A DNA stretch of 64,000 nucleotides, from assembly GCA_029204225.1 (NCBI GenBank), contig CM055113.1, positions 15,895,971 through 15,959,970 on the forward strand, read 5' to 3'. Below are positions 21,966-33,800 of this stretch, piece after piece. Source of the stretch: Diphasiastrum complanatum. Lineage: Eukaryota > Streptophyta > Lycopodiopsida > Lycopodiales > Lycopodiaceae. Numbering within the stretch: position 1 is the first letter of the stretch; the number at the start of each line of letters is the position of its first letter. A program made the position numbers and the translations under genes. The notes beneath the pieces were generated by a model. It was not told the origin of the DNA. It made no database searches and saw only the letters and a list, made by a program, of their open reading frames with translations.

Positions 21966-22231
21966 ATTTGTTTTGGAGTAAGGGTTAGTGTTAGGATTAG
22001 GGTTACATTAGAGTTAGGGTTAGAATTAGAGTACAGTTAGAGTTAACTAAGCAAATAACTATGGGATCATTGGGTTGGACTTAAACACGCAAGGTACCAA
22101 ATCCCTCTCACTTATTAACTTCTAACTAGGGTTAGGGTTGTTTCGATATTTGCAAACCCTCCAACATTGATGTTTTGCATGAAAGGGTACAACGTATCCA
22201 CAACTAGTCCAAATTTTTTTTTTTTGTTGAT
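21966..22231. other. Spacer between Helitron and PIF/Harbinger remnants
   Basis: Holds scattered TTAGGG/AGGGTT words (21,985-22,030 and 22,125-22,140) and a T-tract at 22,214-22,225. No gene is seen. The words are too irregular to be a telomere tract. Confidence 0.4.
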
Positions 22232-22564
22232 GAGCAATTGAATAAGGCAACGACATGCATCAAGAATGCATTTTCATTGCTAAAGAGTCATGGGAGAATT
22301 TTGAAGAGTTTGAATGTGGACATCAAATACAACGCATAGGTAATTGTGGCATGTTGTGTCTTGCACGACATGTGTCAATTTTGGGGTGAAAGTGAAACTG
22401 AGATCCATGAGGAGCACATTGTGCCAGAGGTCAGGGGACCAGTGCCCTCAGATGTCAATGAGTCAGCAGCAGGTGCATGACATGCAGGGCAACGAATTCG
22501 TGATGCACTCTTCATAGATTGGTGCGATAGAGCTATTGTGGATGGACATGAGCATGCTAGCTAG
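22232..22564 (+). pseudogene. PIF/Harbinger (HARBI1-like) transposase, C-terminal fragment
   Basis: One plus-strand frame gives KNAFSLLKS, GRILKSLNVDIKYNA, VIVACCVLHDMCQFWGES and ends IRDALFIDWCDRAIVDG, the C-terminal part of the DDE domain of plant PIF/Harbinger transposases (pattern AFGRLKGRWRILK...ACCVLHN). Two in-frame stops lie within it (after KYNA and after SAAGA), and the N-terminal catalytic part is absent. It is convergent with the Myb-like remnant at 23.26-23.70 kb. Confidence 0.8.
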
Positions 22565-23256
22565 AAGAGTGGGATGCTAAAAGATATGTTTAAAATAGCA
22601 GTGTTGTTTAGAATAATTATGGCAACGCTACATGATGTACTCCTTGTTTGACAAGCAATGGCAATAAAGATTTCTTTGCAACTATGTCTTTGCAATTTGT
22701 ATTGAATTTGATTGACAGTTCTTGGAGTTGTTTGTTGTGTGCATGATATTTATCGTTGAATATGGTTGTTTGTTGTTGAAGACGTGGTAGATTCTACGGT
22801 ATAAAACCTAATGACTTTTTATGGCTAAATGTGATGCTCTGATGCTAGTGGCTATTGCTTCTCTGATGGCAGCAACAAGGTTATTTGCAATTAATGTTTG
22901 TCATAGTTATTAATGGGTGCAAGGTATAATAAAAGAAAGACCAATATAGAAATCGCCAGCCAATAAACTTGCATTTTTTGCTATATAAAATCCGTTCATG
23001 TGTGTAGGAAAAAGTCATAATGAATTGGAGATTATCTTACACAATCATGATACTTAAAATGAAATTACACACATTAAACTGAAAACCCAAAACATCATGA
23101 GAAAGAATACTGAAAATTGAAAATATCAACACATGCCAATACGACGCCCAAAATTCCATAAATCTTTCATTCAATAGTACTAAAAGTCATTAATTAACAT
23201 AGAAGACAAGCTTAAACTCATAAAAAATAGCACAACACATCCACAACTAGTCATTT
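22565..23256. other. Interval between the two convergent PIF/Harbinger pieces
   Basis: AT-rich with no coding frame. It is probably the internal spacer of the same transposon, since PIF/Harbinger elements commonly carry two genes. This is inference from the flanking pieces. Confidence 0.4.
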
Positions 23257-23700
23257 GTCTTGGGAGTTGTTTGGTTGTTTGATCGAAGTAGTTCAATTGC
23301 CTAAATTGTCTGCATCATCATCAAGGCAATTTGCTCCTGGCTGGCAGCTTGAGTTTCTGCAATTCTCTCATGTTGCCAGTGCCTTTTCTTGCCACAAGTC
23401 TCTTGTACGTTGGTTGTCACTTTGAATATCTATTTTCACATAACCCTCGTTGAAGGACTTGACAATACCCACCAAGTTTGAACTTTTCCGATGCACACTT
23501 CTCTTATCCATTGGCTAACCCGAGACTCCTTCCAAGTTGCATGCTTGAGTCTTGGGCAAGTCCACCTCCACCTCGTCAACACCTACTGGAGGAGAGCCTC
23601 TCACTGGTGAAGCACAAGAATCATGATCATTTGGATGCCCTTCTTGCCCATCGTCAAAAGTTGCCTCTTGCCACGAGTAGTGTTGGATGTGACATTTGGG
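23257..23700 (-). pseudogene. PIF/Harbinger Myb/SANT-like accessory protein, C-terminal fragment
   Basis: Minus-strand translation gives SDNQRTRDLWQE, then with a frame change KKRHWQHERIAETQAASQ, EQIALMMMQTI and AIELLRSNNQTTPKTND before a TAG at 23,259-23,257. Upstream the same strand gives VGIVKSFNEGYVKIDI and, further up, EEVEVDLP-like acidic sequence. This charged C-terminal tail is typical of the Myb-like second protein of plant PIF/Harbinger elements, which helps transposase bind the ends and enter the nucleus. It contains at least one frame change and in-frame stops. Terminal inverted repeats were not found. Confidence 0.6.
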
Positions 23701-24640
23701 GTTTCACTATCGACATCCACAAGCAATATGTACCACAAAGGCCTTGCCATTTCATAATAGCATGAATTCTATAATTTTAGGATTTGTTTAAAGTGTTTCT
23801 TATATTGTTGCGATAAATTTTGTTTTATTGTTTCTGTCCAATTGTATCTCTTTTATTTTTTGTTGTTTGACAAGATACGTGGTTCTATGGTTGTTCTTAG
23901 TTCTTTCCAAGGACATACTTCTACTTTGTTGTTAGTATTTGTTTGTATGACGATTCATTGTTCCAATTGGATTGTTACATGTCACAATTTCTCGAATTGT
24001 TGTTGCTGAATCAGTGTCACAATGATATACTACTAACTTATAATTTAGGCATTTGCAAAACCAAAACAAACATAAGCTATCACATTGTATTGTTGTTGTT
24101 GGTAAGAAGTTTTATGTATGTTTCATTTGATGTGATTTGATCATATTGGATTTTAAAAATTGGATCCTTTTTGTAATGTTCTTTCCAAATCGTAGCATCA
24201 CAATCATTTTCTCTTAAGCTTAGCCAAAAACATTGCACAACATTTGCTCAAATGTTGTTTGAAGGAATACGATACTTCAATAGAAATGATAAGATGTTGA
24301 AAATGTCATGGTTGACCTCATAAATAAATAGTCTCTTGGTCCATAGCCATTTGTGCAAATATTGCTAGTCATTGTGGTTGTAAAAGATAAAATACTATGC
24401 TTCTCAAGCTAAGAAGAAAATAATAAAAACTTGACAATTGAATCGACTATAACAAAAATCTTCTCTAAGTCGATATTTGCTTTGATCCACTAGGACTAAT
24501 TGACATCGTATGTTTTACTTTGCTATTAACTTCAATGTATCAAAACCAACGATTATATCACTAGCATTTGTGCAAAATTTTCCTTTGACGTTCACTTGCA
24601 TAAGTTTTGAATGTAGTCCTTTTTTAAGAATATTCAAAAA
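23701..24640. other. Gene-free stretch
   Basis: AT-rich DNA without recognised genes, terminal repeats or known element motifs. Confidence 0.4.
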
Positions 24641-24644
24641 TCAA

Positions 24645-24889
24645 CATTCACGATCAACATTTACAAGACGTATTCACAATATTCACGTATCTCATAATAT
24701 ACATTTCTCAATATTCACAATTTCACGTCAGTATTCACGATTTGTATTCACAATGTTCGCGATCAGTATTCACAATATTCACGATCACTATTTACAACAT
24801 TCACGATGAAAATCTCAGAATCTCAGTTTCTCCGTTTCTCAGTTTCTCAGAATCTCAATTTCTCAGTTTCTCATTTCTCAGTTTCTCAA
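24645..24889. repeat. Two degenerate short-word arrays (ATTCACGATC and TTTCTCAG)
   Basis: 24,645-24,806 is an irregular series of ATTCAC(G/A)AT words; 24,811-24,889 is a series of TTTCTCAG/AATCTCAG words. They end about 40 bases left of the start of the 20.2-kb duplicated unit and are not part of it. Confidence 0.8.
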
Positions 24890-25190
24890 TATTCGCAATT
24901 TTAGCGATCACAAACCATCAATAAAGTAATCTTTGGGACGCATCTCTGAAAAATCGATCATTTCTTCATCCAATATGGAAGACATTGTCTATATGTCCTG
25001 CAAAACAAAACACAATCGCAAAATTATAATTTGATAGAGATAGATCAGTTCTTATTGGTGAAAACATATTGATAAATTATTGGTGAATTATATCTGTCAC
25101 AAAAGATGCAATAACTACAATTTCATAGCTCAAGTAAATAAAAAAAACAAAACAAAACATAATATTTGAGCTTTGACCATATTTGATACT

Positions 25191-25322
25191 ATTTAAGACA
25201 ACAACCACATAATATGCTTTAACTTTCACTTTGTTACAAACTCCAATGACCGACCTGAACACATAGTATTGCCTTTGCCGTGAAACAACATAGTATTGCC
25301 TTTGCAAGGCAAGGCCAATAAA
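25191..25322. repeat. Unclassified short dispersed repeat, copy 2
   Basis: Shares ACAACCACATAATATGCTTT...ACTCCAATGACCGACCT...ACACATAGTATTGC...TTTGCAAGGCAAGGCCAA with 26,946-27,046 and more distantly with 7,796-7,903. It is duplicated at 45,385-45,516. Confidence 0.7.
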
Positions 25323-26945
25323 ATGTACTGGATTTTATTATATGATGAAATAAGCATCTTCTACTCGTCGACACTCTCGCAAAGAAAAAATTGTGACACA
25401 AAGTACAAATAGTGTGTGCAATTAAATCAAGCCCATGGGAAATGGACTTGGAAAATTGCGTTTCGTTGCCTACTAGCTGCTAAAAGTTTCCAACCTGTAA
25501 ATCGAATTGTGTAACTACTTGATCATCCTTTCCGCCGATGGTTTGGAGGTTTTAAGTCTGTCACATAAGACTGTTCAATGTAAACATACTTCAATGGTAG
25601 AGCTTCTAATTCTCAATACCATGTATACGTAGATTTCAGAAAGTCACTGTAGCTGCCACTATAATTGATGATCGTGGGATTTGCACATAAAGAACCAAGG
25701 CAACAAAAGCTAAGCACATTCAGATCCATGAATGAGCGATTATGAACACTATCACATAAAACAATGTAAGCGGTTGTGCTATGAATCAGTGATACCTTCG
25801 CAATAGAAACTGCTAAATTGAAAGGTGCTACCATTGAGTTATAACCAGAAATTCGCCTAGTACACAAATGCGCGTAAAGCGTCAAAAGACGATTATAGGA
25901 CAATAAGTGAGCAAAATTCATCACAGACTATACGAGTTATATCCTCGTAGATTTCTAAAATAAATTCTTGAAATGAATACGAAGGGCAACCCGTTTGAGG
26001 TGCCTGATGGGCCATATGTGAAGTTACACTCCTCGGCATGCAAATTTGTTTGAAAACGGTAGCATCTACATCACGAATCTACAAGTATTTGACAAGTTCA
26101 TATCTCATGCCGCTCTTGAGACTGTTGCAAAAAACATGTGAAACAGTTCGATTCAAAATTAGAACCAACTGCTAGTGCATGGAGTAATTCACCACAAGGG
26201 CTCAGAAGAAGTTCCTACTCTTATTGAATTCACATAGTTTACATGGCTACATGAGAACCTACTTTGAGGAATATCACTCTCAGTATGCAAAAGAGCGTGG
26301 AAGTTGGTTTCAAAATAGTCATCTCCATGCACAAACGGCGAAATCAGTTTGTCTATAGAAGCTCCCAGATAGTGGAGACGGTCATTCACAGGTAACAGAA
26401 AATTGAAAAGTAATTTTTGTTGGGTACTTCTATGAGAAGCTGCATGCAAACATGACGAATGAAAACGAGTAAGCTAGACTCTCAAACCACATTACCAACA
26501 TCTAGTCTTAGTGCATTGCAGTACAATTGGGCTTGAAACTACTGCATGAATTGATCAGAGTAGCAGTTCAGTAGAATGATCTTCCTTTACCTGTCCAGTG
26601 TAGAAGTTGTTAAAGTAACGACAGATTCCAGCATGCTTGAACCCATAATCTTTATTCTCAGAATGCGAAGCATGCAAAACTTCATTCTCAGAATGCGAGG
26701 CATATATCATCGTTGTAAACAACTACTAGACTCCTCCGATTTTATGCCAACTCAGATTCTCATATTCTTTTGCATGATAATTTTTTTTTTTCCCTTACTT
26801 ATGTCTCATGCAAACCAAAATAGGAATTTAATATTTTGCTAAAAAAAATCAACAATAAATGCATTCGTTTTTTTCCTTGATTATGCCTCATGCAAGTAAA
26901 GGTTATTGGCCTTGTTTTATCCTTAAGAGGTTTTTACCTTAAACT

Positions 26946-27046
26946 TTAGACCACAATCACATAATATACTTTAACGTTGACGTTGTTAAAAACTCCATTG
27001 ACCAACCTCACCACATAGTATTGCGTTTGCAAGGCAAGACCAAAAA
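26946..27046. repeat. Unclassified short dispersed repeat, copy 3
   Basis: Same family as 25,191-25,322, with CACATAATATACTTTAACG, AAAAACTCCATTGACCAACC and TTGCAAGGCAAGACCAA. It is duplicated at 47,140-47,240. Confidence 0.7.
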
Positions 27047-27295
27047 GTCACAAGGTACCCATTATGCAATGGAAGGTGTCGAGAGAGGACATTTTACCTG
27101 GTTAGACTTTCCAAAATTTTTAGGGTTAGCCCCCTTCGGGCCTCGCCTAAAAATTCTAGAAATCCTTAGGAGACAAGAGCACCTTCCAAAATACATAGGG
27201 GTCACCCATTAGGTAGTGTGATTTAGGTTTACATGTTGCAAGAACATCAGCATATATCAATATATATTGCTTGGGGTTGCTTGTTTCACAACGGC

Positions 27296-27770
27296 AGCGA
27301 GCAGAGCAGAGGTCGTATTCTCGTTCACTCTCGCTTTCGTCTTCGTCATCGCCATCGCCATCGCCATCGACATCGCCGATCGTTAGGGTTCGGATTTTAC
27401 AGAGATGGTGGTGAGTTAACTTGCTGTGCAGTTTGGCGATTTGATGTGAATGAAAGTGTAGATTTGCAGAGCGGAGCATAGCAGAGGTTGTGTTTCAATC
27501 ACTCTCGCTTTCGTCTTCTTCGAACCCGAAATTACGTTAGGGTTCGGATTTTACACAGATGATGATGAGTTAACTTGTTTGTAGCAGTGCAGTGCAGTTT
27601 GGCGATTTGATGTGGATGCAGAGCTGAGCAGAGCAGAGGTCGTATTTCAATCACTCTCGCTTTCGTCGTCCGCGAAAGCAAGTTAGGGGAGACAGGTGAT
27701 GAGTTAAGTTGTTTGTAGCAGTGCAGTGCAGTTTGGCTATCTGATGTAAAAGTGTAGATTTGCAGAGTGC
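27296..27770 (+). promoter_or_regulatory. BRR2 leader: three imperfect ~150-bp repeats with telo-box-like words (copy 1)
   Basis: Three successive blocks (about 27,296-27,476, 27,477-27,620 and 27,621-27,770) share GCAGAG, TCACTCTCGCTTTCGTC, a GTTAGGGTTCGGATTTTAC word (first two), GAGTTAACTTG and GCAGTTTGGCGATTTGATGT. A canonical telo-box (TTAGGGTTT, complement AAACCCTAA) lies at 27,839-27,847, just upstream of the ATG. Telo-boxes are common in plant leaders of translation and RNA-processing genes. A (CGCCAT)n run lies at about 27,343-27,372. The transcription start is not known, so part may be promoter and part 5' UTR. Confidence 0.55.
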
Positions 27771-27875
27771 TGTTGCATTTGCTTCTTGGGAGCGAAGCTT
27801 GCAGGTAGATGTGTTGTGTTTTGTGTGTGAGTGAGTGATTAGGGTTTAGTTGAGAGGAAGGAAGGAAGGAAGAAG

Positions 27876-30800
27876 ATGGCGCATCTGGGAGGTGGTGCAG
27901 AAGCTCACGCTCGCTTCAAGCAGTATGAGTACCGTGCAAATTCCAGTCTGGTGCTCACAACTGATACTCGGCCTCGTGACACCCACGAACCGACAGGTGA
28001 GCCTGAGAGTTTGTGGGGCAAAATCGACCCTAAAAGATTTGGCGATCGTGCGTATCATGGCAGAGCTCAAGAGTTGGATGAGAAGCTTGCGAAATCCAAA
28101 AAGAAACGTGAGCAGAAAGATAAGGAAAAAATTGGCGAAGACGTCCCTCGAAGATCCAGTAAAAGGCATCGAGGCGCTCAAGAAGAGAGCGTTCTGTCAA
28201 TCCAAGATGAAGGGATGTATCGTCCCAAAACAAAGGAGACACGGGCTGCCTATGAAGCGCTGCTGAGTACTATCCAGCAACAGTTTGGAGATCAGCCCCA
28301 AGACATTCTGCGGGGAGCTGCAGATGAAGTGCTGGCTGTGCTAAAAAATGATAAGTTTAAAGATCCAGACAAGAAGAAGGAACTGGAAAAGCTGCTCAAT
28401 ATCGTGTCACAAGAAAGATTCAATCAATTGGTCAACATTAGCAAGCTCATAACGGATTATTCTGAAGGAGCTGATGTTGGGGTAAGTGGAGCAGGCGAGG
28501 CTTTGGATGATGACATAGGTGTGGCAGTTGAGTTTGAAGAGGACGAAGAAGAAGATGAGAGTGATTTGGATGAGGTACAGGAGGACAGTGAGGGCGACGA
28601 GGATGGGCAAGAAACACACGAGGCGGAGGCTATGCAGATGGGAGGAATTGATGATGAAGAGATGGAAGAGGCAGATGAAGGGCTGAACGTGCAGGATATT
28701 GATGCCTATTGGCTTCAACGGAAAATATCTCAAGCATACCAGGATATAGATCCCCAGCAAAGCCAAAAGCTTGCAGAGGAAGTGCTGAAAACATTGGGAG
28801 AGGGCGATGATCGTGATGTTGAAAATTGTCTTGTGATGCTGTTGGATTATGACAAATTTGATCTTATCAAGCTGCTGTTGCGGAACAGGATGAAAGTTGT
28901 GTGGTGCACGCGATTGGCAAGATCCGAAGATGAGAAAGAGCGAAAAAAGATTGAGGAGGAGATGAACAGTGGAGGTCCCGATCTACGTGTTATTCTTGAA
29001 CAGTTGCATGCTACAAGAGCTACAGCGAAGGAGCGCCAGAAGAATTTAGAGCGCAGTATTAGAGAAGAGGCAAGGAAGTTAAGAGATGAAGGTGTTGACG
29101 GGGACAAAGGAAGACGGCCTGAAAGAGAAGGGGGGAGCGAAGGGGGCTGGTTGAAAGGACAAAGGCAAATGCTGGACTTAAGGGATCTTGCTTTTGAGAA
29201 GGGTGGCCTCTTTATGGCAAATAAGAGGCTGTGAATTACCTTCAGGCACCTACAGGCTGACAAAGAAGGGGTACGAAGAAGTCTTTGTGCCGTCACTCAA
29301 GCCTAAGCCAATGGCTGAAGGAGAGGAGCTTGTGAAAATTGCTGACATACCTGAGTGGGCACGGCCACCTTTCCATGGGATGAAGTCTCTGAACAGAGTT
29401 CAGAGTAAAGTGTATGAAACTGCACTATTTACTCCTGAAAATTTACTTCTTTGTGCCCCTACTGGCGCTGGGAAGACAAATGTGGCACTACTTGCGATTC
29501 TCCATGAGATTGGACTTAATAGAAAAGATGATGGCACACTTGATTTACATGCATTCAAGATTGTTTATGTGGCTCCCATGAAAGCCCTTGTTGCAGAGCT
29601 GGTTGGAAATCTTTCACCTCGGTTGCAGTCATATGGTGTGACTGTCAGAGAGCTCACTGGCGATCAGACCATGTCCAGGCAACAGATTGAGGAAACTCAG
29701 ATAATAGTCACCACGCCAGAAAAGTGGGATATCATAACTCGAAAGTCAGGAGATAGGACCTACACTCAGCTTGTGAAGCTCCTTATAATGGATGAAATTC
29801 ATCTCCTGCATGACAGCCGTGGGCCTGTATTGGAAAGCATAGTTGCTAGAACAGTTAGGCAGATTGAGACAACCCAGGAGATGATTCGACTGGTTGGTCT
29901 ATCTGCAACTCTGCCGAACTACGAGGATGTGGCATTATTTTTGAGGGTAGACAAAGCTAAGGGGTTATTTTATTTTGACAACAGCTACAGACCTTGTCCA
30001 TTGGCTCAACAGTTTATTGGGATTACTGTGAAGAAGCCTTTACAAAGATTCCAGCTGATGAATGATGTATGCTATGAGAAAGTGATGAACGTAGCTGGAA
30101 AACACCAAATTCTTATTTTTGTTCATTCCCGTAAAGAGACTGCAAAAACAGCACACAGTATCCGAGACACTGCGCTTGCAAATGATACCCTTGGGAAGTT
30201 TCTTAAGGAAGACAGTGCAAGTCGTGAAATTCTACAAACAAAAACGGAGTCTGTGAAGAATTCTGAACTGCGAAATCTGCTTCCTTATGGTTTTGCTATC
30301 CACCATGCAGGTATGGCTAGGGCAGACAGGACTCTTGTTGAGGAGCTCTTTACTGATGGGCATATTCAGGTCCTAGTTTCTACAGCAACCTTGGCATGGG
30401 GTGTAAATCTTCCTGCTCATACAGTTATAATTAAGGGAACTCAGATATACAATCCAGAGAAAGGAGCCTGGACCGAGCTAAGTCCCCTTGATGTGATGCA
30501 GATGCTTGGTAGAGCTGGGAGGCCACAATATGACACTTATGGAGATGGAATTGTCATCACTGGCCACAGCGAATTGCAATATTATTTGTCTCTGATGAAC
30601 CAGCAGTTGCCAATTGAAAGTCAGTACATTTCCCGTTTACCTGACAATTTGAATGCTGAAATAGTTCTTGGCAGTGTTCAAAATGCTCGTGAGGCTTGTA
30701 CATGGTTAGGCTATACATATCTCTACATAAGGATGCTTCGTAATCCAGTGTTATATGGTCTGAGTGCTGATGCTTTGGAGAAGGGTCGCACATTGGAGGA

Positions 30801-33800
30801 GCGACGTGCAGATTTGGTAAGTCTTGTGTTACTGGAGGGTATAAGAAGCATTCATTTGATTTTGTAAATTCACTAATCTAAACTTCAGACCTTGTTAACC
30901 TCTCTCATAATGGTTGACTTTTTGCTTTTCAATTTTTTGATATCTCAGGTGCACACAGCTGCAGTAATTTTGGATAAGAATAACCTTGTGAAGTATGACC
31001 GCAAAAGTGGCTATTTTCAAGTGACAGATATTGGGCGCATTGCAAGTTTTTACTATATTACGCATGGTACAATGGCCACTTACAATGAGCATCTGAAACC
31101 AACAATGGGAGACATAGAGCTATGCAGATTGTTTTCTCAAAGTGAGGAGTTAAAAAATGTAATGGTTAGAGAAGAAGAGAAGCTGGAGCTGGCTAAACTT
31201 CTTGACCGAGTGCCGATTCCAGTGAAAGAGAGCTTGGAAGAGCCTTCAGCTAAGATCAACGTGTTGTTGCAGGCATACATTTCACAGTTGAAGCTTGAAG
31301 GCTTGTCACTTACCTCCGACATGGTTTTCATAACACAGGTGAGTTTGATCGATTTTCATGATTCGCAGTGCACTTTTATCTGTTCACAGTTACTAGTGTG
31401 CAAAACTATGGTTTTCTTACGTGCTGACTACAGTCCAGCCTTAGTTTTGTATCAGTATAATTATAATGGCTTTTGATCAAGTTCCTTAATATTTGTGGAA
31501 CTTGAACCATGCATAATCTCCAACACTCAAGTTTACAGGGCCTGTGACCCAATTTTGCTCTAGGCTGATGCACTACCATACACTAGGTTCTTATTTGTTT
31601 CACATGATGGTACCTCCAGCTCTTAGAGCCTGGTTAATGAACCTAATAACTATCGGCTCATCATATCTGAGGCCTATTCTGGTGCTTAAGGGTCTTTTTC
31701 AAGAACATTGAGAAGCAGCAGTCTTCGTCAATCTGATCACTAACAAAAAGACTGTCACCTGCATTTTTGATTCAGCAAAAACGGCTTGCAGTACTGAAAC
31801 CCAACAGTTGGCATTGTACACAAGTAAATAACTGGCAAAAACTGAAATTCAATCTAGGGTGGATGCAGTGGCGTAACAGCTTACAAGTTTTTGCTTGTGA
31901 ACTTTTTGTTTTGGATTTTCCTTGTTTCTCACTCATCAGGCTTTTGGGATTTTCGAAACTCTCCTGTTCTTCCGTATGGCATGTATTTCAATCTATTAAG
32001 AAGTTAGATCTATTTGTCAAATAAGTATGTACGGGGAATATGGGCTGACATCTACACAGCTTCCATGATTAAGTGAGCTTAGATGTTCAAGTTAATTAGA
32101 TTTTTCTTTTATTGCGTATTTATTCCTCCTACCCTTGTTTGTTAGTCAGTTGTTTTTGCAAACTTTAATAACAAGACTAGTTTTCATTATTCCTTAGAAA
32201 TCAGGATACATACGTTTCAATCCTGAATCCTGAGGCTTCACATATGTTATTCGTTGTTGTTAGTTCATATACTTTAGCAGTTTGATTTTGTTATTTGGTC
32301 ATAACATTTGATTATTCATTTTTTCTCTGAATATTTTCCTCAGCAATGAGTCAGCATCCCTCTTCATTTTTTGGATGCATGGAGTTTAATGAAGTTGTAT
32401 CTTATTAAGGTTTTGCCTAACTGCAGAGTGCTGCTCGTTTGATGCGGGCTCTATTTGAAATCGTTTTAAAGCGCGGATGGGCTCAGCTTGCTGAGAAAGC
32501 TCTTACATTATGCAAGATGGTTCAGAGGCGCATGTGGAGCAGTCAAACACCCTTAAGACAGTTCAGGGGAATCCCTTCTGATATATTAAGCAAAATTGAA
32601 AAGAAGGATTTAACATGGGAGCGCTATTATGACTTATCACCACAGGAGATCGGAGAGCTTATTAGATTTCCAAAGATGGGAAAGACCATTCACAAGTTCA
32701 TTCATCAATTTCCAAAGCTTGAGTTGGCTGCACATGTCCAACGAATTACACGATCTGTGCTTAAGGTTGATCTCACAATCACACCAGATTTTCAGTGGGA
32801 TGAAAAAATTCATGGTTATGTCGAACCTTTTTGGGTCATAGTGGAGGATAACGATGGAGAAAATATCCTTCATCATGAGTATTTTGTATTGAAAATGCAG
32901 TACATTGAAGAGGATCATAATCTGAGCTTTACTGTTCCTATTTTTGAGCCCTTGCCTCCTCAATATTTCATTCGAGTTGTCTCTGATAGGTGGTTAAATG
33001 CAGAGACTGTGCTTCCTGTGTCTTTCAGGCATTTGATTTTACCAGAAAAGTATCCACCTCCTACAGAGCTTCTTGATTTGCAACCACTTCCAGTTACTGC
33101 TCTGCGAAATCCGGCATTTGAATCACTGTATCAGGAGTTCAGGCATTTTAATCCTATTCAGACTCAGGTTTTTACAGTTCTCTACAACACAGATGACAAT
33201 GTCCTTGTTGCGGCACCTACAGGCAGTGGAAAAACAATATGTGCAGAATTTGCCGTTCTAAGGATGTTACAGAGAGGGGCTGACACAATTGGTGCTCGTT
33301 GTGTTTACATAGCACCGATAGAAGCTCTTGCAAAGGAGCGTTACAGAGACTGGGAACAGAAATTTGGCCAGGGGTTGGGTGTGCGCGTTGTTGAGCTTAC
33401 TGGAGAGACAGCAATGGACGTGAAGCTTCTTGAAAAGGGCCAAATAGTAATAAGTACTCCAGAGAGATGGGATGTCCTATCGCGTCGTTGGAAGCAAAGG
33501 AAACATGTCCAGCAAGTTAACCTTTTTTTGGTAGATGAACTCCATTTAATTGGTGGGGAAAAAGGCCCCGTGCTTGAGGTTATAGTGTCAAGAATGCGGT
33601 ATATTTCCAGCCAAACAGAAAGTCAGATTCGAATTGTTGCTCTTTCAACATCCTTGGCAAATGCCAAAGATTTGGGAGAGTGGATTGGAGCTAGCTCACA
33701 TGGGCTGTTTAATTTTCCACCTGGAGTTCGTCCTGTACCACTTGAAATCCACATTCAGGGAATGGATATTGCCAATTTTGAGGCCCGGATGCAGGCAATG

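Larger units (their letters stand above)
24927..27290. other. BRR2 upstream region, copy 1
   Basis: No gene is recognised. It holds two copies of the unclassified dispersed repeat (25,191-25,322 and 26,946-27,046), a short direct duplication of CATAGTATTGCCTTTGC within the first, and a hairpin-forming inverted repeat at 27,115-27,155. The open frames here show no family resemblance. Confidence 0.45.

Noticed and set aside
21985-22140. TTAGGG/AGGGTT words resembling telomere repeats
   Set aside because: Only a few irregular words, with no sustained array; too weak for an interstitial telomere.
25613-26842. Several 80-100-residue frames upstream of BRR2
   Set aside because: No family resemblance, no splice context and no conserved motif; duplicated only because the whole unit is.
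27343-27372. His/Arg-repeat protein frame
   Set aside because: Produced by the (CGCCAT)n run within the BRR2 leader.
30892-31476. Frame as a separate 194-residue protein
   Set aside because: The part 30,949-31,338 is the second BRR2 exon; the rest is intron read-through.
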